A DNA stretch of 64,000 nt, from positions 32,170,186 through 32,234,185 of the forward strand of contig JAGTTD010000002.1 of the NCBI GenBank assembly GCA_018398585.1. Reading direction: 5' to 3'. The notes beneath the pieces are model-generated. The model was not told where the DNA came from. It did no database searches and saw only the letters and a program-made list of their open reading frames with translations. Of this stretch, positions 25,101-32,824 are shown piece after piece. Source of the stretch: Simmondsia chinensis. Its lineage: Eukaryota > Streptophyta > Magnoliopsida > Caryophyllales > Simmondsiaceae. Positions within the stretch are counted from its first letter, which is position 1; each line of letters starts with the position of its first letter. A program made the translations under genes and the position numbers.

Positions 25101-28100
25101 AACCGTCAAGGTTTCTGAGCCACTTAGAATCACGACTTCCCCCATTTTGAAAGGGAAGTCAATTTCCCTCATTTGAGGGAAAAGGTTTTCCGTCGGAAAA
25201 CCTTTTCCTTGAGCTAATGATGTGCCAAACAAAGGAAAAGGGGAAAACCACTTCCCCGAAACAAACGGAGCCTTAATGTTTCAATAACTCCAAAACAAAA
25301 AAAAGGGGAAAAAGAAAATTGTTTTTCCTTGGCCCTCACGTTCTAGATGGGGTTAAAAATTGGTAGGGCCTCTTTTATTTTGCTTGTGTGGAGTATAAAA
25401 CAGAGATAGGTGGGAGTATCCTGTATGTCTTGTAAGGTTGTGTGATCATATACACCCGGTACTATTTCGTACGATGCACGGTTGATGTTTATATTGTTAA
25501 AATTTAACTTTATATATCATTATATTAAAATTTAGGGTAAATTACAGAAAACTCCTCTGATTTTTGCTTCAATAACAAAAAATCCCCCTTACAAATAAAA
25601 CCACTCACTAAATCCCCTTACGTTTGAAAATTTTTCATTTTGCCCCCAAATAAATTTTTTGACCATTTTGCCCCTCAACCAAAAAAAAGTTATATTTTAT
25701 CTCATAATATTTTTTTCTGAAAATTTTAGAATAATTATATTTTTGTAAATATAGAAAATTTTCTTAATTTTTTTTTGCTAAAAACATAAAATATTTAATT
25801 TTTGTCTAATAATATAAAACCTTTTTCTAAAAATAAAATTAAACATTAGGGGAAAAATAGTCAAAAATAAGTTACATGGGAGTTAAGTGATAAATTTTTA
25901 AAAGTGAGGGGTTTTGTGAGTGTTTTTATTTGTGAGGGGGGTTTTCTGTTTTTGAAGCAAAAGATAGGGGAGTTTTCTGTAACTTACCCTAAAATTTATT
26001 AACTTGTATTGAAACTTTATTTGCTTTTCTATTTTTATGTATTAGTGTTGTACGGAACTTAATATATAAATACTTTTTATTGTTATTATTATTATTTAAC
26101 TTTTACTAGGTCTTTCCCGTGCAATACATAGATGATATTTGTTTTTTACATTATTTTGTAGTCGCTTTGTAAATTTTTGTAACCATATTGGTTTTATTTT
26201 ATTATAAGTAATATTTGATGTACATAATATTATTTGATTAAATTTTAAAAGTATAAGTTCCTCCAAAATGCTTTGACGATCTCTTTCATGCTTATGTATA
26301 GTTGATTCAGTTTAGTTTGCTGTAGTTAGAATTATTGTTTGTGTAATATTTTTAAAATTAAATTATTTGTTTCATTATCATTTTTCTTTATTTATATGTA
26401 GTCGTAAAAGTCAATTTATTAATATTATGTGTTCTAGAAGATGGGAAGGAGTTCAGGTTCTTGCTCCAGTCTGTCCCCTGTCTCACTCTTTTTGGAGGAT
26501 CAATCAAAGATCTTCCCAACAAACTTTGGTCATCTATGCCCATAAATTTGAAAGTAATGAATTGATTCAGTAAATGACAATTATCTCATATTTTAATGCT
26601 AATAAATTTGTAAATTTATCTTTTTTGTCTATATTTTGGGAAATGAAAGGTCACCCCTCTAGAAATTAAGAGATGAGGGCTTGAGTAGTTTCTAGAAGAT
26701 ATGAGACTCCACAATAATATATTGTATAGATAGATGTGAGATTTTATAATTGCAAGATTTTAGGTTTGAAGATTTTGAAGGAGGGAAAGACTTAGCAATA
26801 ATGTATAAATATAAATAAAAAGCAAATACCAAACTATATAATTTGTAAAATAATATAATAAAGAAATTGGATTTCTTTTTTTTTTTTTTTTTCTTATTGT
26901 TTTTATTGGAGTTTAGAGGCTTTTAGTGACACCCACTTTGCAATTGCTTGAATTGAGGTTTAAGGACTTTTGGGGTGGGGCTAGTTGGCTATAATATATA
27001 GAAGATTGTGAGCGAAAATTCGGGAATTTTGAGTTTTGGTCATAATTAGAATTTGCAATTTTAAATATTTATAGTGAGAGTTTGATTTCTTATTGAGCTC
27101 GTGGTTTTTCCATCTATTCTTTTTTTTCCCCGCTAATGAGGAACCCAATCACCTGATAAATCCCAACCCATGCACCACAGGAGTCAGTTAAGTCAAGGAT
27201 TCCCAAGGAAGAGGTTCAAGGGGGGAATCGAACTCCAGATCTTTTGGCCTAAAATATCACTCTATCCCCACATTTGCCTCCTACCATTAAGGCAATGCTC
27301 TAACAGGTGATATTTTCATCCACTCAAGAGAGTGTTTTTACGTAAATCTAGTATACTGTTTTCTTTTCTTTTTAGTTTTTGCTTGTACTTGTTTGTAATT
27401 CTTCCTAATAAACATAAATGAAAAAAAATAAAATGATTATTATTTTTAAAAAAAATTATGTTCACTGGAATTTAAACATTTTTAGATGAGAAAAAATTTA
27501 GAAGCTAAATATTTTTGAAGCAAAGGTAAAAAATGCTAATTTTCAAATCAATTTAAAAGAAATTCCAATTACTATCCTCAAATAGTCAATAGCTATCAGT
27601 TAAAAACTAACAGTCAATAACCAACACTAACTATCAGTTAACAGCCAACAGTCAACATCTACCAGCCAATGGTGCCAAACATAGCCTAAATAAACTCAAA
27701 TAATTTACTCCTCACTTCTAAAGGACCAAATGGTAATAAAAATTTGAATTCAGGTCAACTTAACAAATTTAACGTAGTAAGGGTGTTTGCAATGGTGCCC
27801 CTTTTTTTGGGGCACCCAAAAAGAATCTCAAAATGTTGGAGCCCCATTTCAATTTACTTTTTTTTTTTTTGTATTTTTTAATTATTTTTAATTAATAAAA
27901 TATATTAAATTTTATTTAAAAATAGATTTTAAATATTAACAAATTTTTATATATTAAATTTTGGTAATTTTTTTATTTAATTATTAATATTATGTTATAT
28001 TTTATCAATATAAATCTTACTTTTTATAATCTTAATTCGTTCTCTTAATATAATTAATTATTTTTTTAATTATATTTATTTTTAATATATTTTTATTTTT

Positions 28101-31100
28101 TTTCTTGAATTAATTAAAATAGTATAAATGACATTAACTATTAAAATATCTAAAAAAGAGGTTTTAAAAATAGGGCACGATTAGAGAGGAGAAGCCCCTT
28201 TTTTTATAAAGCCTCATTTTTTAAAAAATGGGGCTTCAAAAATAGGGCACCACTGCGGAGAGCCTAATGGATTTTTTAAAATTCGAAGGTAGAGTGTTTG
28301 GTTTCTTTTTAAGAAGAAAGCTTTCTATTTTTAAGGCAACAAAACGAGTTTTCTACAATTTATTCAAATATTATTATTGGGTCATTACCTAACAACATAA
28401 ACTTTCGGAGTTATTGATTCTCAACATGATGTTAGATCGAGTTTCTTTTAATCGAGATATCTCAAGTTTAACTCTTCATATAGTTACATATATCTTGAAG
28501 TTTTTGACCTAGCACTTTAAACTTTTGAAATAGTTCTTTCCTTATATAGCTCTTGGCTTGGGGGTTCTAAGTTATTTCCCATCAACCCCTGCTTTTAATA
28601 TCAATATAATATTTAACATCAATAGGAGAACGTTATTTATATTTTAATATTCGATATTTAAAAATAACTTTTATCTTTTTGATTTATTTTTTTACTATGC
28701 CAAATTTTGTTCATATTAATAAATCGGACCCTCTTATACGAGATAATGTCATATTATGCGGGGAAAGTTAATGTAGCAGGTCACTTTAAATACCGCTGTA
28801 TTATATTGCGGAAAATGTCCTCTTGACCCTTTATTCCCCTACTAGTATTACCTTTTCAGTTTAGTAGATATTAAAATGTGAATAACCAACAAAAGAATTG
28901 AGCTGAATGGGTAAAATCAACACTTCAACCTTAATAAGCAATAACCACATCTACAAAGCATATTAAAATATAAAATCATTTTCAAAATTTTACCTAATAA
29001 CTTAAACATATAAAAAAGTTAAGTTCCGCACAATCAAAATGACGGTATGGGAAGTATAGATTTGGGCTCTTATCTAGTTGGCACGAAGTTGACAATCTCC
29101 AATTCCTTAAAAACGCAAAAGGTAACTGTTATGCTCGTGATTGAATCACAAAGCATAAGCTAAGTAAAATTGAAATAGATGAGAGTATGAGATGAGAAAG
29201 AAGTGAATTAAGATGAGAAATTAGAGAAATTGGGATAAGAAATAGAGAGAGTTAGATGAGAGAGAGAAGGTTTGATCTCAAATTGAGATTGTTCTTGATA
29301 TTTTTATTGAATAATCTGAATTATTACACAAATCAACTACTTATAGCAAATCCAAGACGTTGAATCAAAACTTACTACTTCTAACCAACTAATACAAAAA
29401 TATCTAACATAACCAAAATATCTTCTAACTAACTATTAACCATTTTGGCGCCAAAGGAAAGCCATGCTGTAAGTTAACCGCAGCTTATTAAAATTGAGAA
29501 CTAAGCACTGAAATGCAGCAACTACCCGCAGCATACTCATCAATCTTAAAGCTAACTAATTAACACTTCAATCAGTACCAGCAGCAACCACTTCAGCAGC
29601 AACCGAACCCCCCTAGATTCTCATCAAGCTTGGATCATAACAATCCCTTTCCCTTGAGAACATTCTTGTCCTCAAGAATTCAAATTAGCGATCGTCCATG
29701 CCCCACAATGTAACTCTAGATCCTTGACATTCAAAGGCCACAGCTTGCTTAACATAATCAAAGGACACAGGGTTGAAAGAACGCATCCAATCAACTCCAA
29801 GCACCATATCACATCCACCCAAGGGAAGGACTCTGAAGTCATATGTGAACTTATGCTCCTACATAGACCACTGAAAAGCTCGACATTTGTCCTGAGTAAG
29901 GATAGAGTTTCCATCAGCCATGGTCGCTGCTAAGGGATGAGTCTTGATCACCTCATGTCCCCCTTTCTTCGCTATTTTAGGATCAATAAAACTTTGAGTG
30001 CTTCCACTGTCTAACAAGATGACAATATATCTCATGCCTACTTTTCCTTTGATCCGGATTGTGTTATGAACTCCTTGCCCAATCAAAGTCTTCAAGGAAA
30101 TCTCCACTTTATCCTCAATAAAAAGATCTGGATCAGAATCCTCATCTTCAACCTCGGCCTCATCACTATCAGATGGCCCATCAATGTTAACTCCCCTAAC
30201 TGTCATGAGGAATTTAGGCTTACATTTATGTCCAAATTCATAAGGCTGACGGCACTTAAAACAAAGTCTTTGAGGCCTCTTCGAAAAAGTATTCTTCTCA
30301 AGGTTGCGGTTCACTTTGGGTTCATCTACCCCCTTTTGATGTTGTTGGAAACTTTCTCCTCTATGCTTCGGCCCATCATTGGATGTTAGAACTGTGGCCT
30401 CAAACAACTTGGCCTTTGCATAAGCTTTGGATAAAGAAGTAGGACCAATTGCCTTCACCAAGTTCTTGATTTTAGGCTTTAATCCACTGATGAAACTTGA
30501 GACGTAAAATGACTCAGTGGCTGGAGGATAGACAGTTATCATGCTTGCTCTAAGGTTTTCAAACCTTGTCATATGCTCCTTCACGGTCGAGACTTGAGTC
30601 ACCTTGTTGAAGTTATCACCAATGTCACTAGAGTCTTCATCACCATATTGTTCACAAAGCTCAACCATAAATTCAGCCCAAGTAAGTGTTGAATTACTCT
30701 TCAATAGGCTATAGAGCCAAACTTCATGATCTCCTTGAAGATAAACTGCAGCCAATTCCACCTTTTGCTCCTCGGGAATGGAATAGAAGTGGAAGTAACG
30801 CTCACATCTCCTTAACCAAGATTGTGGCTACTTCCCATCAAAATTTTCAATTTGAACTCTTGGTTGTCTAAAGCCATTGCCTCTACTTCCAGAATTAACT
30901 TCATTACTTTGTAAGGGACCATTTTCAGATGAAGTTTGTCCTTGAAAATGCAGCTGGTCCTAATCTGGAGGTCGAAAAAATGTTCTCTGATCAAGCGAGC
31001 GGGTCGCGTGTGTGCTAGATCAGAAGGCTGATTAAGATGCCCTGCATTCAAAGTGTTCGGCCTCAGGTGTGCTGAATGATCCTGAGGATGCACATTCTGT

Positions 31101-32824
31101 CCAAGATTCAAGCTGGAAGACTGAATTTGCACTTGATCAAATGGATGCACATAAGATCTGGTAGTTATTTCAGCTGCTAAAATTGGATCTTGAGGATTAA
31201 CACCAGCTGTTTGAAGTTGAACTTGAGGACTAGCCGACACATTAACAACTTGAGGTCCATCATGAGATCTCTTATCAGCTACTGCAGGTCTAACAGCCTC
31301 ATTAGGATCACTAGATTGCAACTCTGCAAGTGACTGTACCTGATGGTTCCTAAGCAATGAACTGACAGGGATCAAAGGCTCGGGAGCTGAGGATACATTT
31401 TGCCTCCTGAATTGGCTTTGAATTTCAGCAAACCTTTCTTCGAACAGCTGCGTTTGTTGATTAATTCGCTCAGCCAATGTCTCCTCAAATTGTTGCTTTT
31501 GCTGATTTAATCGATCAGCTATTTTCTCATCAAAACTTTGAGTTTGCAAGCCAAAACGCTCAATAAACTTCTGATCCTATTCTTGCAACATTATATGCAA
31601 TCGTTCCTCTTTAGCTAATTGAGATTGCTCTAGCCGAGTGAGCATTGCCTCCATGTGTGTGTTCAGCTGATCTTGAGTCACAAGGTTTTGATCAATTGCA
31701 ACACTTCCACCAGCAACCTCAGCATAAGTTGGTTGCACAACAGTTTTTGCAGCACCTGATCTTGTTGTAACTCCACTTGTCAGTGTTGTCACGTTTTGAA
31801 TCTTTTCAATCTGATCTTAACAATGCTGAACTGAACTTGATCAAGATGATCCGCTAGCCACAATTGCAATTTAATCGGTTTAAAATTGAACTAAATTCAG
31901 CACTGAATTTGAAATTTTTTTTTTTTTTAGTGGATTACGCACTCGATTGGAAGCCAAACGAGGCTCTGATACCAATTGTTATGCTCGTGATTGAATCACA
32001 AAGCATAAGCTAAGTAAAATTGAGATAGATGAGAGTATGAGATGAGAAAGAAGTGAATTAAGATGAGAAATTAGAGAAATTGAGATGAGAAATAGAGAGA
32101 GTTAGATGAGAAAGCGAAGGTTTGATCTCAAATTGAGATTGTCCTTGATATTTTTATTGAATAATCTGAATTATTACACAAATCAACTACTTATAGGAAA
32201 TCTAAGACATTGAATCAAGACTTACTACTTCTAACCGACTAATACAAAAATATCTAACATAACTAAAATATTTTCTAACTAACTATTAACCATTTTGGCG
32301 CCAACAGAAAGCCATGCTGCAAGTTAACCGCAGCTTATTACAATTGAGAACTAAGCACTGAAATGCAGCAACTACCCGCAGCATACTCATCAACCTTAAA
32401 GCTAACTAATTAACACTTCAATTAGTACCAGCAGCAACCGCACCCCCCTAGATTCTCATCAAGCTTGGATCTCTTAAGTTCCAATTTCTTCATTGTTAAC
32501 TAACTTCTCCATGGAGATTCTATTTCCCGTCCTGGTAACCAAACATATTTTTTTTACTCACTTCTTGAAAATTTGACACAGGGATTAAATTGACGAGAAA
32601 TATAACTTTAAGTAGAAATTCAATTCCTATAGCAAACAAAACTAAAAAGAGAGAGAAGAAAAGGGGAAAAGAGGAAGGGGGTAACGGACTTTGTTAATGC
32701 GTTCCCTGGCGACTTCACCCAAAATATCAAAGCGGTCTATGGCGAGAAAGGAGCCGAGAGCAGTAATCAGAAGCACCTTCAATACTGGCATTGTTGCCAC
32801 CATGAACAGGTCTACTATCCTCAT
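7469..32824 (-). CDS. PILS: PIN-LIKES (PILS) auxin carrier family gene, ten exons, one doubtful junction
   Basis: The gene is read on the minus strand: exon 1 32690-32824, 2 14226-14305, 3 13861-13985, 4 12770-12891, 5 11898-12104, 6 10971-11046, 7 10730-10830, 8 10069-10121, 9 9050-9235, 10 7469-7593 (stop TAA). All junctions use GT-AG. The exons join in frame except around exon 6 (76 bp), where the frame breaks; leaving exon 6 out gives 377 residues in frame. The family is a set of roughly 400-residue, ten-helix ER-membrane proteins that resemble PIN transporters and lower nuclear auxin availability. Recognisable blocks are [91 protein letters not shown] and [17 protein letters not shown]. 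The central hydrophilic loop (exons 5-6) is variable in the family. The exon normally coding the 'APSTIAA'-type helix before exon 7 is missing or decayed, so the gene may be a pseudogene. Intron 1 is 18.4 kb. Confidence 0.85.
8076..8110. repeat. Poly-G tract (25 G) followed by (AG)n
   Basis: Twenty-five G residues at 8076-8100 run into AGAGAGAGA. The tract lies in the last PILS intron. Its exact length in the genome is uncertain because such runs are error-prone. Confidence 0.7.
8407..8593 (-). mobile_element. tRNA-derived SINE with (TAA)n tail
   Basis: Read on the minus strand it has a tRNA-like head with a B-box-like CCGGGTTCAAATCCC (about 8525-8537 on the plus strand) and ends in a long AAT/TAA triplet tail (about 8407-8480). 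A perfect 15-bp target duplication (AACGACCAATTATTA) lies at 8392-8406 and 8594-8608. It sits in the intron between PILS exons 9 and 10. Confidence 0.75.
9690..10045. repeat. GAGCT/AAGCTC-rich dispersed repeat
   Basis: The stretch is dominated by CTCGAGC, GAGCC and AAGCTC words, as are 11226-11800, 12950-13545 and 34130-34640. Two of the four copies start with (G)GGGTRTAAA followed by a GA(A/T)(C/T)CGA-type word, a layout I associate with plant hAT-like repeats. Ends and target duplications were not resolved. Confidence 0.3.
10730..11046 (-). CDS. PILS: PILS exons 6-7 with frame break between them
   Basis: Exon 6 (10971-11046, 76 bp) codes a loop segment ([15 protein letters not shown]). Exon 7 (10730-10830, 101 bp) codes [18 protein letters not shown] and then [14 protein letters not shown]. 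Both are bounded by plausible splice sites, but exon 6 ends in phase 1 and exon 7 must start in phase 0. The 140-bp gap contains KKLSQKLKL in another frame followed by stops, resembling the start of the missing family exon. The family motif 'FAPSTIAA' is not found. Either an exon has decayed, or exon 6 is skipped, or there is a sequence error. Confidence 0.6.
11226..11800. repeat. GAGCTC-rich hAT-like repeat in a PILS intron
   Basis: It begins GGGGGTGTAAATGAACCG and is filled with AAGAGCTCAATAA, GAGTTCATCAAG and GCTCAAGTTCGAAC words. The far end is less clear (near CAATTTAACCCC). No coding sequence is present. Assignment to hAT is by general appearance only. Confidence 0.35.
11898..12891 (-). 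CDS. PILS: PILS exons 4-5
   Basis: Exon 4 (12770-12891, 122 bp) codes [15 protein letters not shown] then GSPFG and AYASLSMA, a highly conserved block of the family. Exon 5 (11898-12104, 207 bp, phase 0 at both ends) begins [16 protein letters not shown] and leads into a hydrophilic Ser/Glu-rich loop. Donor and acceptor are GT and AG in both. Confidence 0.85.
12950..13545. repeat. GAGCTC-rich repeat in a PILS intron
   Basis: It has the same word usage as the repeat at 11226 (GAGCTCAAGC, AAGCCTAAATGAG, TTCAAGCTCATTATCAAG). It lies between exons 3 and 4. No terminal structure was identified. Confidence 0.3.
13861..14305 (-). CDS. PILS: PILS exons 2-3
   Basis: Exon 2 (14226-14305, 80 bp) codes [19 protein letters not shown] and ends in phase 2. 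Exon 3 (13861-13985, 125 bp) codes [19 protein letters not shown] and then GLIVGSCAA, and ends in phase 1. These are transmembrane helices 2-3 of the carrier. The 240-bp intron between them carries a minus-oriented RTE tail insertion at about 14063-14180. Confidence 0.85.
14063..14180 (-). mobile_element. RTE LINE 3'-tail fragment
   Basis: Read on the minus strand it gives CCTCTCTATAGGGTAGC, GTAAGGTTGCGTACATC, GGCGGGAGCC and GAGGCACTGGG followed by a TTG-rich end, matching the 3' end of the RTE LINE at 38.4-38.53 kb. The flanks TTTAAACATA (14053-14062) and TTTTAACATA (14181-14190) look like a slightly decayed target duplication. It sits between PILS exons 2 and 3. Confidence 0.65.
14503..14761 (+). 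mobile_element. SINE with 5S rRNA-like head and RTE-LINE-like tail (copy 2, best preserved)
   Basis: After an 18-base leader, about 14521-14625 is almost perfect plant 5S rRNA (CACCGGATCCCATTGGAACT, CCGAAGTTAAGCGTGCTTGG, GTGACCTCCTGGGAAGTCC). It continues without a break into GGAAACAGCCTCTCTTCAGG, AAGGCTGC, CCAGACCCTGCGTAGGCGGG and GGCACTGGGTATGTTCC, and ends in a long T run. The 15-bp duplication AATCTAGTGAACTTC (14488-14502) matches 14762-14776 at 14 of 15 bases. The 5S internal promoter region looks intact, so pol III transcription is plausible. The element lies in PILS intron 1, antisense to the gene. Confidence 0.9.
14898..15269 (+). repeat. 5' LTR of the non-autonomous copia
   Basis: The right end (TTTTCCTAACA at 15269) is followed by the primer-binding site at about 15272. 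Similarity with the split 3' LTR is visible in blocks: AATTGTTTTTTCCTTGG near 14980, TGCAATTTTAAAAT near 15120, and TTTTGTTTTCAGCTTTAACT near 15220. The left end is estimated because the terminal TG is unclear. Confidence 0.55.
15295..16560 (+). pseudogene. Copia gag and protease-region relic
   Basis: The first block reads [20 protein letters not shown], then [19 protein letters not shown], the typical N-terminus of Tnt1/Tork-type gag. Later frames give [20 protein letters not shown] and [20 protein letters not shown] (the usual gag C-terminal helices), a damaged zinc-knuckle region, and a relic of the protease-proximal 'W(I/V)(I/V)DS' stretch ([13 protein letters not shown]). The aspartic protease active-site glycine is lost. 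Many frameshifts make it non-functional. Confidence 0.7.
16668..16933 (-). repeat. 3' LTR of the chromovirus
   Basis: The 266-bp LTR matches 24423-24663 over most of its length, with scattered changes and a small indel near GAAAGAAGATAGCG. The inner end reads TTA instead of the TCA of the partner. Confidence 0.8.
16985..18180 (-). pseudogene. Gypsy integrase and chromodomain relic
   Basis: 17681-18097 carries the integrase zinc-binding and catalytic region ([20 protein letters not shown], then FSMDFIEGL with a catalytic Asp). 17209-17418 carries the C-terminal fold ([16 protein letters not shown], then [11 protein letters not shown]). Toward 17.0 kb further chromodomain-like text follows. 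Stops separate the pieces. The role would have been cDNA integration with histone-mark targeting. A 25-bp tandem duplication (about 18071-18120) adds damage at the N-terminal side. Confidence 0.75.
18227..18970 (-). pseudogene. Gypsy RNase H relic
   Basis: 18596-18970 reads [20 protein letters not shown], then [43 protein letters not shown] and [14 protein letters not shown], the connection and RNase H domains of Ty3/gypsy elements (family 'DASGVGIGAVL'). 18227-18409 continues toward the tether before integrase. It is broken by stops. Confidence 0.8.
19140..19640 (-). pseudogene. Gypsy reverse transcriptase relic with altered active site
   Basis: 19248-19592 contains [40 protein letters not shown] and [12 protein letters not shown], the classic RT blocks. 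Downstream (about 19140-19215) the catalytic box reads VFFDGILI where the family has 'VFFDDILV', so the second catalytic Asp is Gly. RT would be inactive even if frames were intact. Confidence 0.8.
20052..20829 (-). pseudogene. Gypsy gag C-terminus and protease relic
   Basis: Gag zinc-knuckle-like text ([19 protein letters not shown] in one frame and [19 protein letters not shown] in the other) shows a frameshift at the knuckle. It is followed by the aspartic protease region with [17 protein letters not shown] (active site D-S-G). The piece starts next to an insertion at 20830-21917 that separates it from the gag N-terminus. A 27-bp tandem duplication (about 19955-20013) lies just downstream. 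Confidence 0.75.
20830..21917 (-). mobile_element. Insertion of unknown class splitting gypsy gag (solo-LTR-like)
   Basis: Gag similarity stops on both sides, and the same 8 bases (TTTTTGAG) flank the piece at 20822-20829 and 21918-21925. On the minus strand it begins TGTCATTTGTCTGG and has a TATA-box-like CTATAAATAAGAGA about 210 bp in, as an LTR promoter would. The other end does not give a clean CA. No open frame of note is present. Eight-base duplications suggest a hAT element, but no terminal inverted repeats were found. Confidence 0.45.
21764..22340 (-). pseudogene. Gypsy gag N-terminal relic
   Basis: Minus-strand frames give [20 protein letters not shown], then [20 protein letters not shown] and [20 protein letters not shown], the standard gag capsid start of chromoviruses. 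Gag text stops near 21925; the open frame continuing to 21764 is inside the 1.1-kb insertion. A start near 22340 is likely. Confidence 0.7.
22362..24384. mobile_element. hAT-like DNA transposon pair, back to back
   Basis: The outer ends are CAGGGGCGGATC (22362) and GATTCGCCACTG (24384), inverted repeats matching at 10 of 12 bases. The flanks AGCACAGC (22354-22361) and AGCACGAG (24385-24392) resemble an 8-bp duplication. At about 23602 a second pair of ends meets (GATCCGCCAC next to CAGAAGCAGATCC), so this is either two adjacent elements or one nested near the other's end. Motifs AGCCCACCCT recur at both sides of the left unit. No transposase is visible. It lies between the primer site and gag of the chromovirus. 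Confidence 0.6.
24423..24663 (-). repeat. 5' LTR of the chromovirus
   Basis: The 241-bp LTR ends on the plus strand in CCGATATCA. On its inner side the plus strand shows CTGAGTTCTGATACCAA, the complement of the initiator-Met primer site. Several small deletions are present relative to the partner LTR. Confidence 0.8.
24670..25272. mobile_element. PIF/Harbinger-type (Tourist-like) MITE
   Basis: The terminal inverted repeats GGCTTCGTTTGTTT and AAACAAACGGAGCC sit between TTA trinucleotides (24667-24669 and 25273-25275), the usual duplication of this superfamily. The 603-bp unit has paired inner arms (GGAAAAGTTTTCC-type words) and no transposase. A partial relative occurs at 62470. Confidence 0.8.
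25535..25989. mobile_element. MULE-type MITE with long inverted arms
   Basis: A perfect 9-bp target duplication TAAAATTTA lies at 25526-25534 and 25990-25998. The ends are GGGTAAATTACAGAAAACTC and its near-complement. The arms stay complementary for well over 100 bases (TTTGCTTCAA, AAATAAAAMCACTCAC, CATTTTGCCCC). Nine-base duplications with long inverted arms are the signature of Mutator-like MITEs. No coding sequence is present. Confidence 0.85.
27120..27312 (-). mobile_element. tRNA-derived SINE inside the copia LTR
   Basis: Minus-strand reading shows an A-box-like TTAATGGTAGGAGG and a B-box-like GGAGTTCGATTCCC (about 27222-27236) and ends in an A-rich tail (GGGGAAAAAAAA). The flanks TTTTCCATCTATTC (27106-27119) and TTTTCATCCACTC (27313-27325) resemble a decayed target duplication and interrupt the LTR. 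Confidence 0.65.
27781..28264. mobile_element. PIF/Harbinger-type MITE
   Basis: The ends GGGTGTTTGCAATGGTGCCC and GGGCACCACTGCGGAGAGCC are imperfect inverted repeats flanked by TAA (27778-27780 and 28265-28267). The interior is very AT-rich and non-coding, with GGGGCACC-type inner repeats. Confidence 0.75.
28268..29126. other. Intronic AT-rich DNA, nothing recognised
   Basis: This is part of PILS intron 1. No coding similarity, terminal repeats or RNA gene features were found. Confidence 0.5.
29127..32472 (-). mobile_element. Gypsy-type element with gag-protease only (TR-GAG-like)
   Basis: LTRs at 29127-29642 and 31977-32472 start with the identical TGTTATGCTCGTGATTGAAT on the plus strand and differ at roughly 4 percent of bases plus a small indel. 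Inside the right LTR the plus strand reads GAGGCTCTGATACCAA, the complement of an initiator-Met primer site, so transcription runs leftward. The polypurine tract AAGGGAAAGGGAT abuts the left LTR. The 2.3-kb interior codes gag and protease and then goes straight to the LTR: no RT, RNase H or integrase. Its layout matches the published class of terminal-repeat elements with GAG. The right LTR lacks its last few bases, and a target duplication could not be confirmed. It lies in PILS intron 1. Confidence 0.8.
29672..31792 (-). pseudogene. Gag-protease of the TR-GAG-like element
   Basis: From 31792 the product starts [20 protein letters not shown], then a coiled-coil-like, Gln/Glu-rich region with repeated RxNQQ(K/T)QxFEE units. 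After frame changes 30761-29859 gives capsid text ([40 protein letters not shown]), a single zinc knuckle-like [14 protein letters not shown] (knuckle-like spacing C-x2-C-x7-H-x1-C) and protease [17 protein letters not shown]. The remaining protease C-terminus ([19 protein letters not shown]) lies past a stop near 29859. Two or three frame changes or stops are present, so present activity is doubtful. The family role is assembly of virus-like particles and maturation. Confidence 0.75.
32690..32824 (-). CDS. PILS: PILS exon 1 (N-terminus)
   Basis: The start codon at 32824 opens 45 codons ([20 protein letters not shown], then [15 protein letters not shown]) forming the first hydrophobic helix of PILS3-type proteins. 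The exon ends in phase 0 at AACAAA before a GT donor and joins VVFYVFNP of exon 2, exactly where the family's '[13 protein letters not shown]' block runs on. This proves that exon 1 belongs to the gene 18.4 kb downstream. Its upstream leader contains a long (CT)n tract in the sense direction. Confidence 0.9.

Larger units (their letters stand above)
14898..27414 (+). mobile_element. Non-autonomous copia (gag-protease only) with a multiply invaded 3' LTR
   Basis: The 5' LTR (about 14898-15269) ends in CCTAACA before a primer site TGGTATCTGAGC (one base off the usual initiator-Met site). The internal region is only about 1.37 kb (15270-16635) and ends in a polypurine tract (GGTGGAAGGGAAGAAT). 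The 3' LTR starts TGTTAGG at 16636 and is interrupted after 16667 by a gypsy element. LTR-like sequence reappears at 25273-25440 (AAATTGTTTTTCCTTGG, matching the 5' LTR) and at about 27030-27414, ending CTTCCTAATAAACA. Nested inside it are a gypsy element, a Harbinger MITE, a MULE MITE and a SINE. No integrase or RT was found, so it could not move alone. Confidence 0.65.
25273..27414 (+). repeat. Distal part of the copia 3' LTR with further insertions
   Basis: Blocks matching the 5' LTR are GAAAATTGTTTTTCCTTGG (about 25315), AATTTGCAATTTTAAAT (about 27050) and TAGTTTTTGCTTGTACTTG (about 27375) to the terminal AAACA. Between them lie a MULE MITE, a SINE and about 1 kb (26.0-27.0 kb) of AT-rich DNA. 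That DNA has CCCGTGCAATACAT-type words suggestive of another old DNA transposon. Boundaries of the last are unresolved. Confidence 0.5.

Noticed and set aside
27570..27690. CAGTTAACAG-type minisatellite as a regulatory array
   Set aside because: TCAATAGC, CAGTTAAC and AACAGTCAACA words repeat loosely, most likely one degraded end of a MITE. No second end was found.
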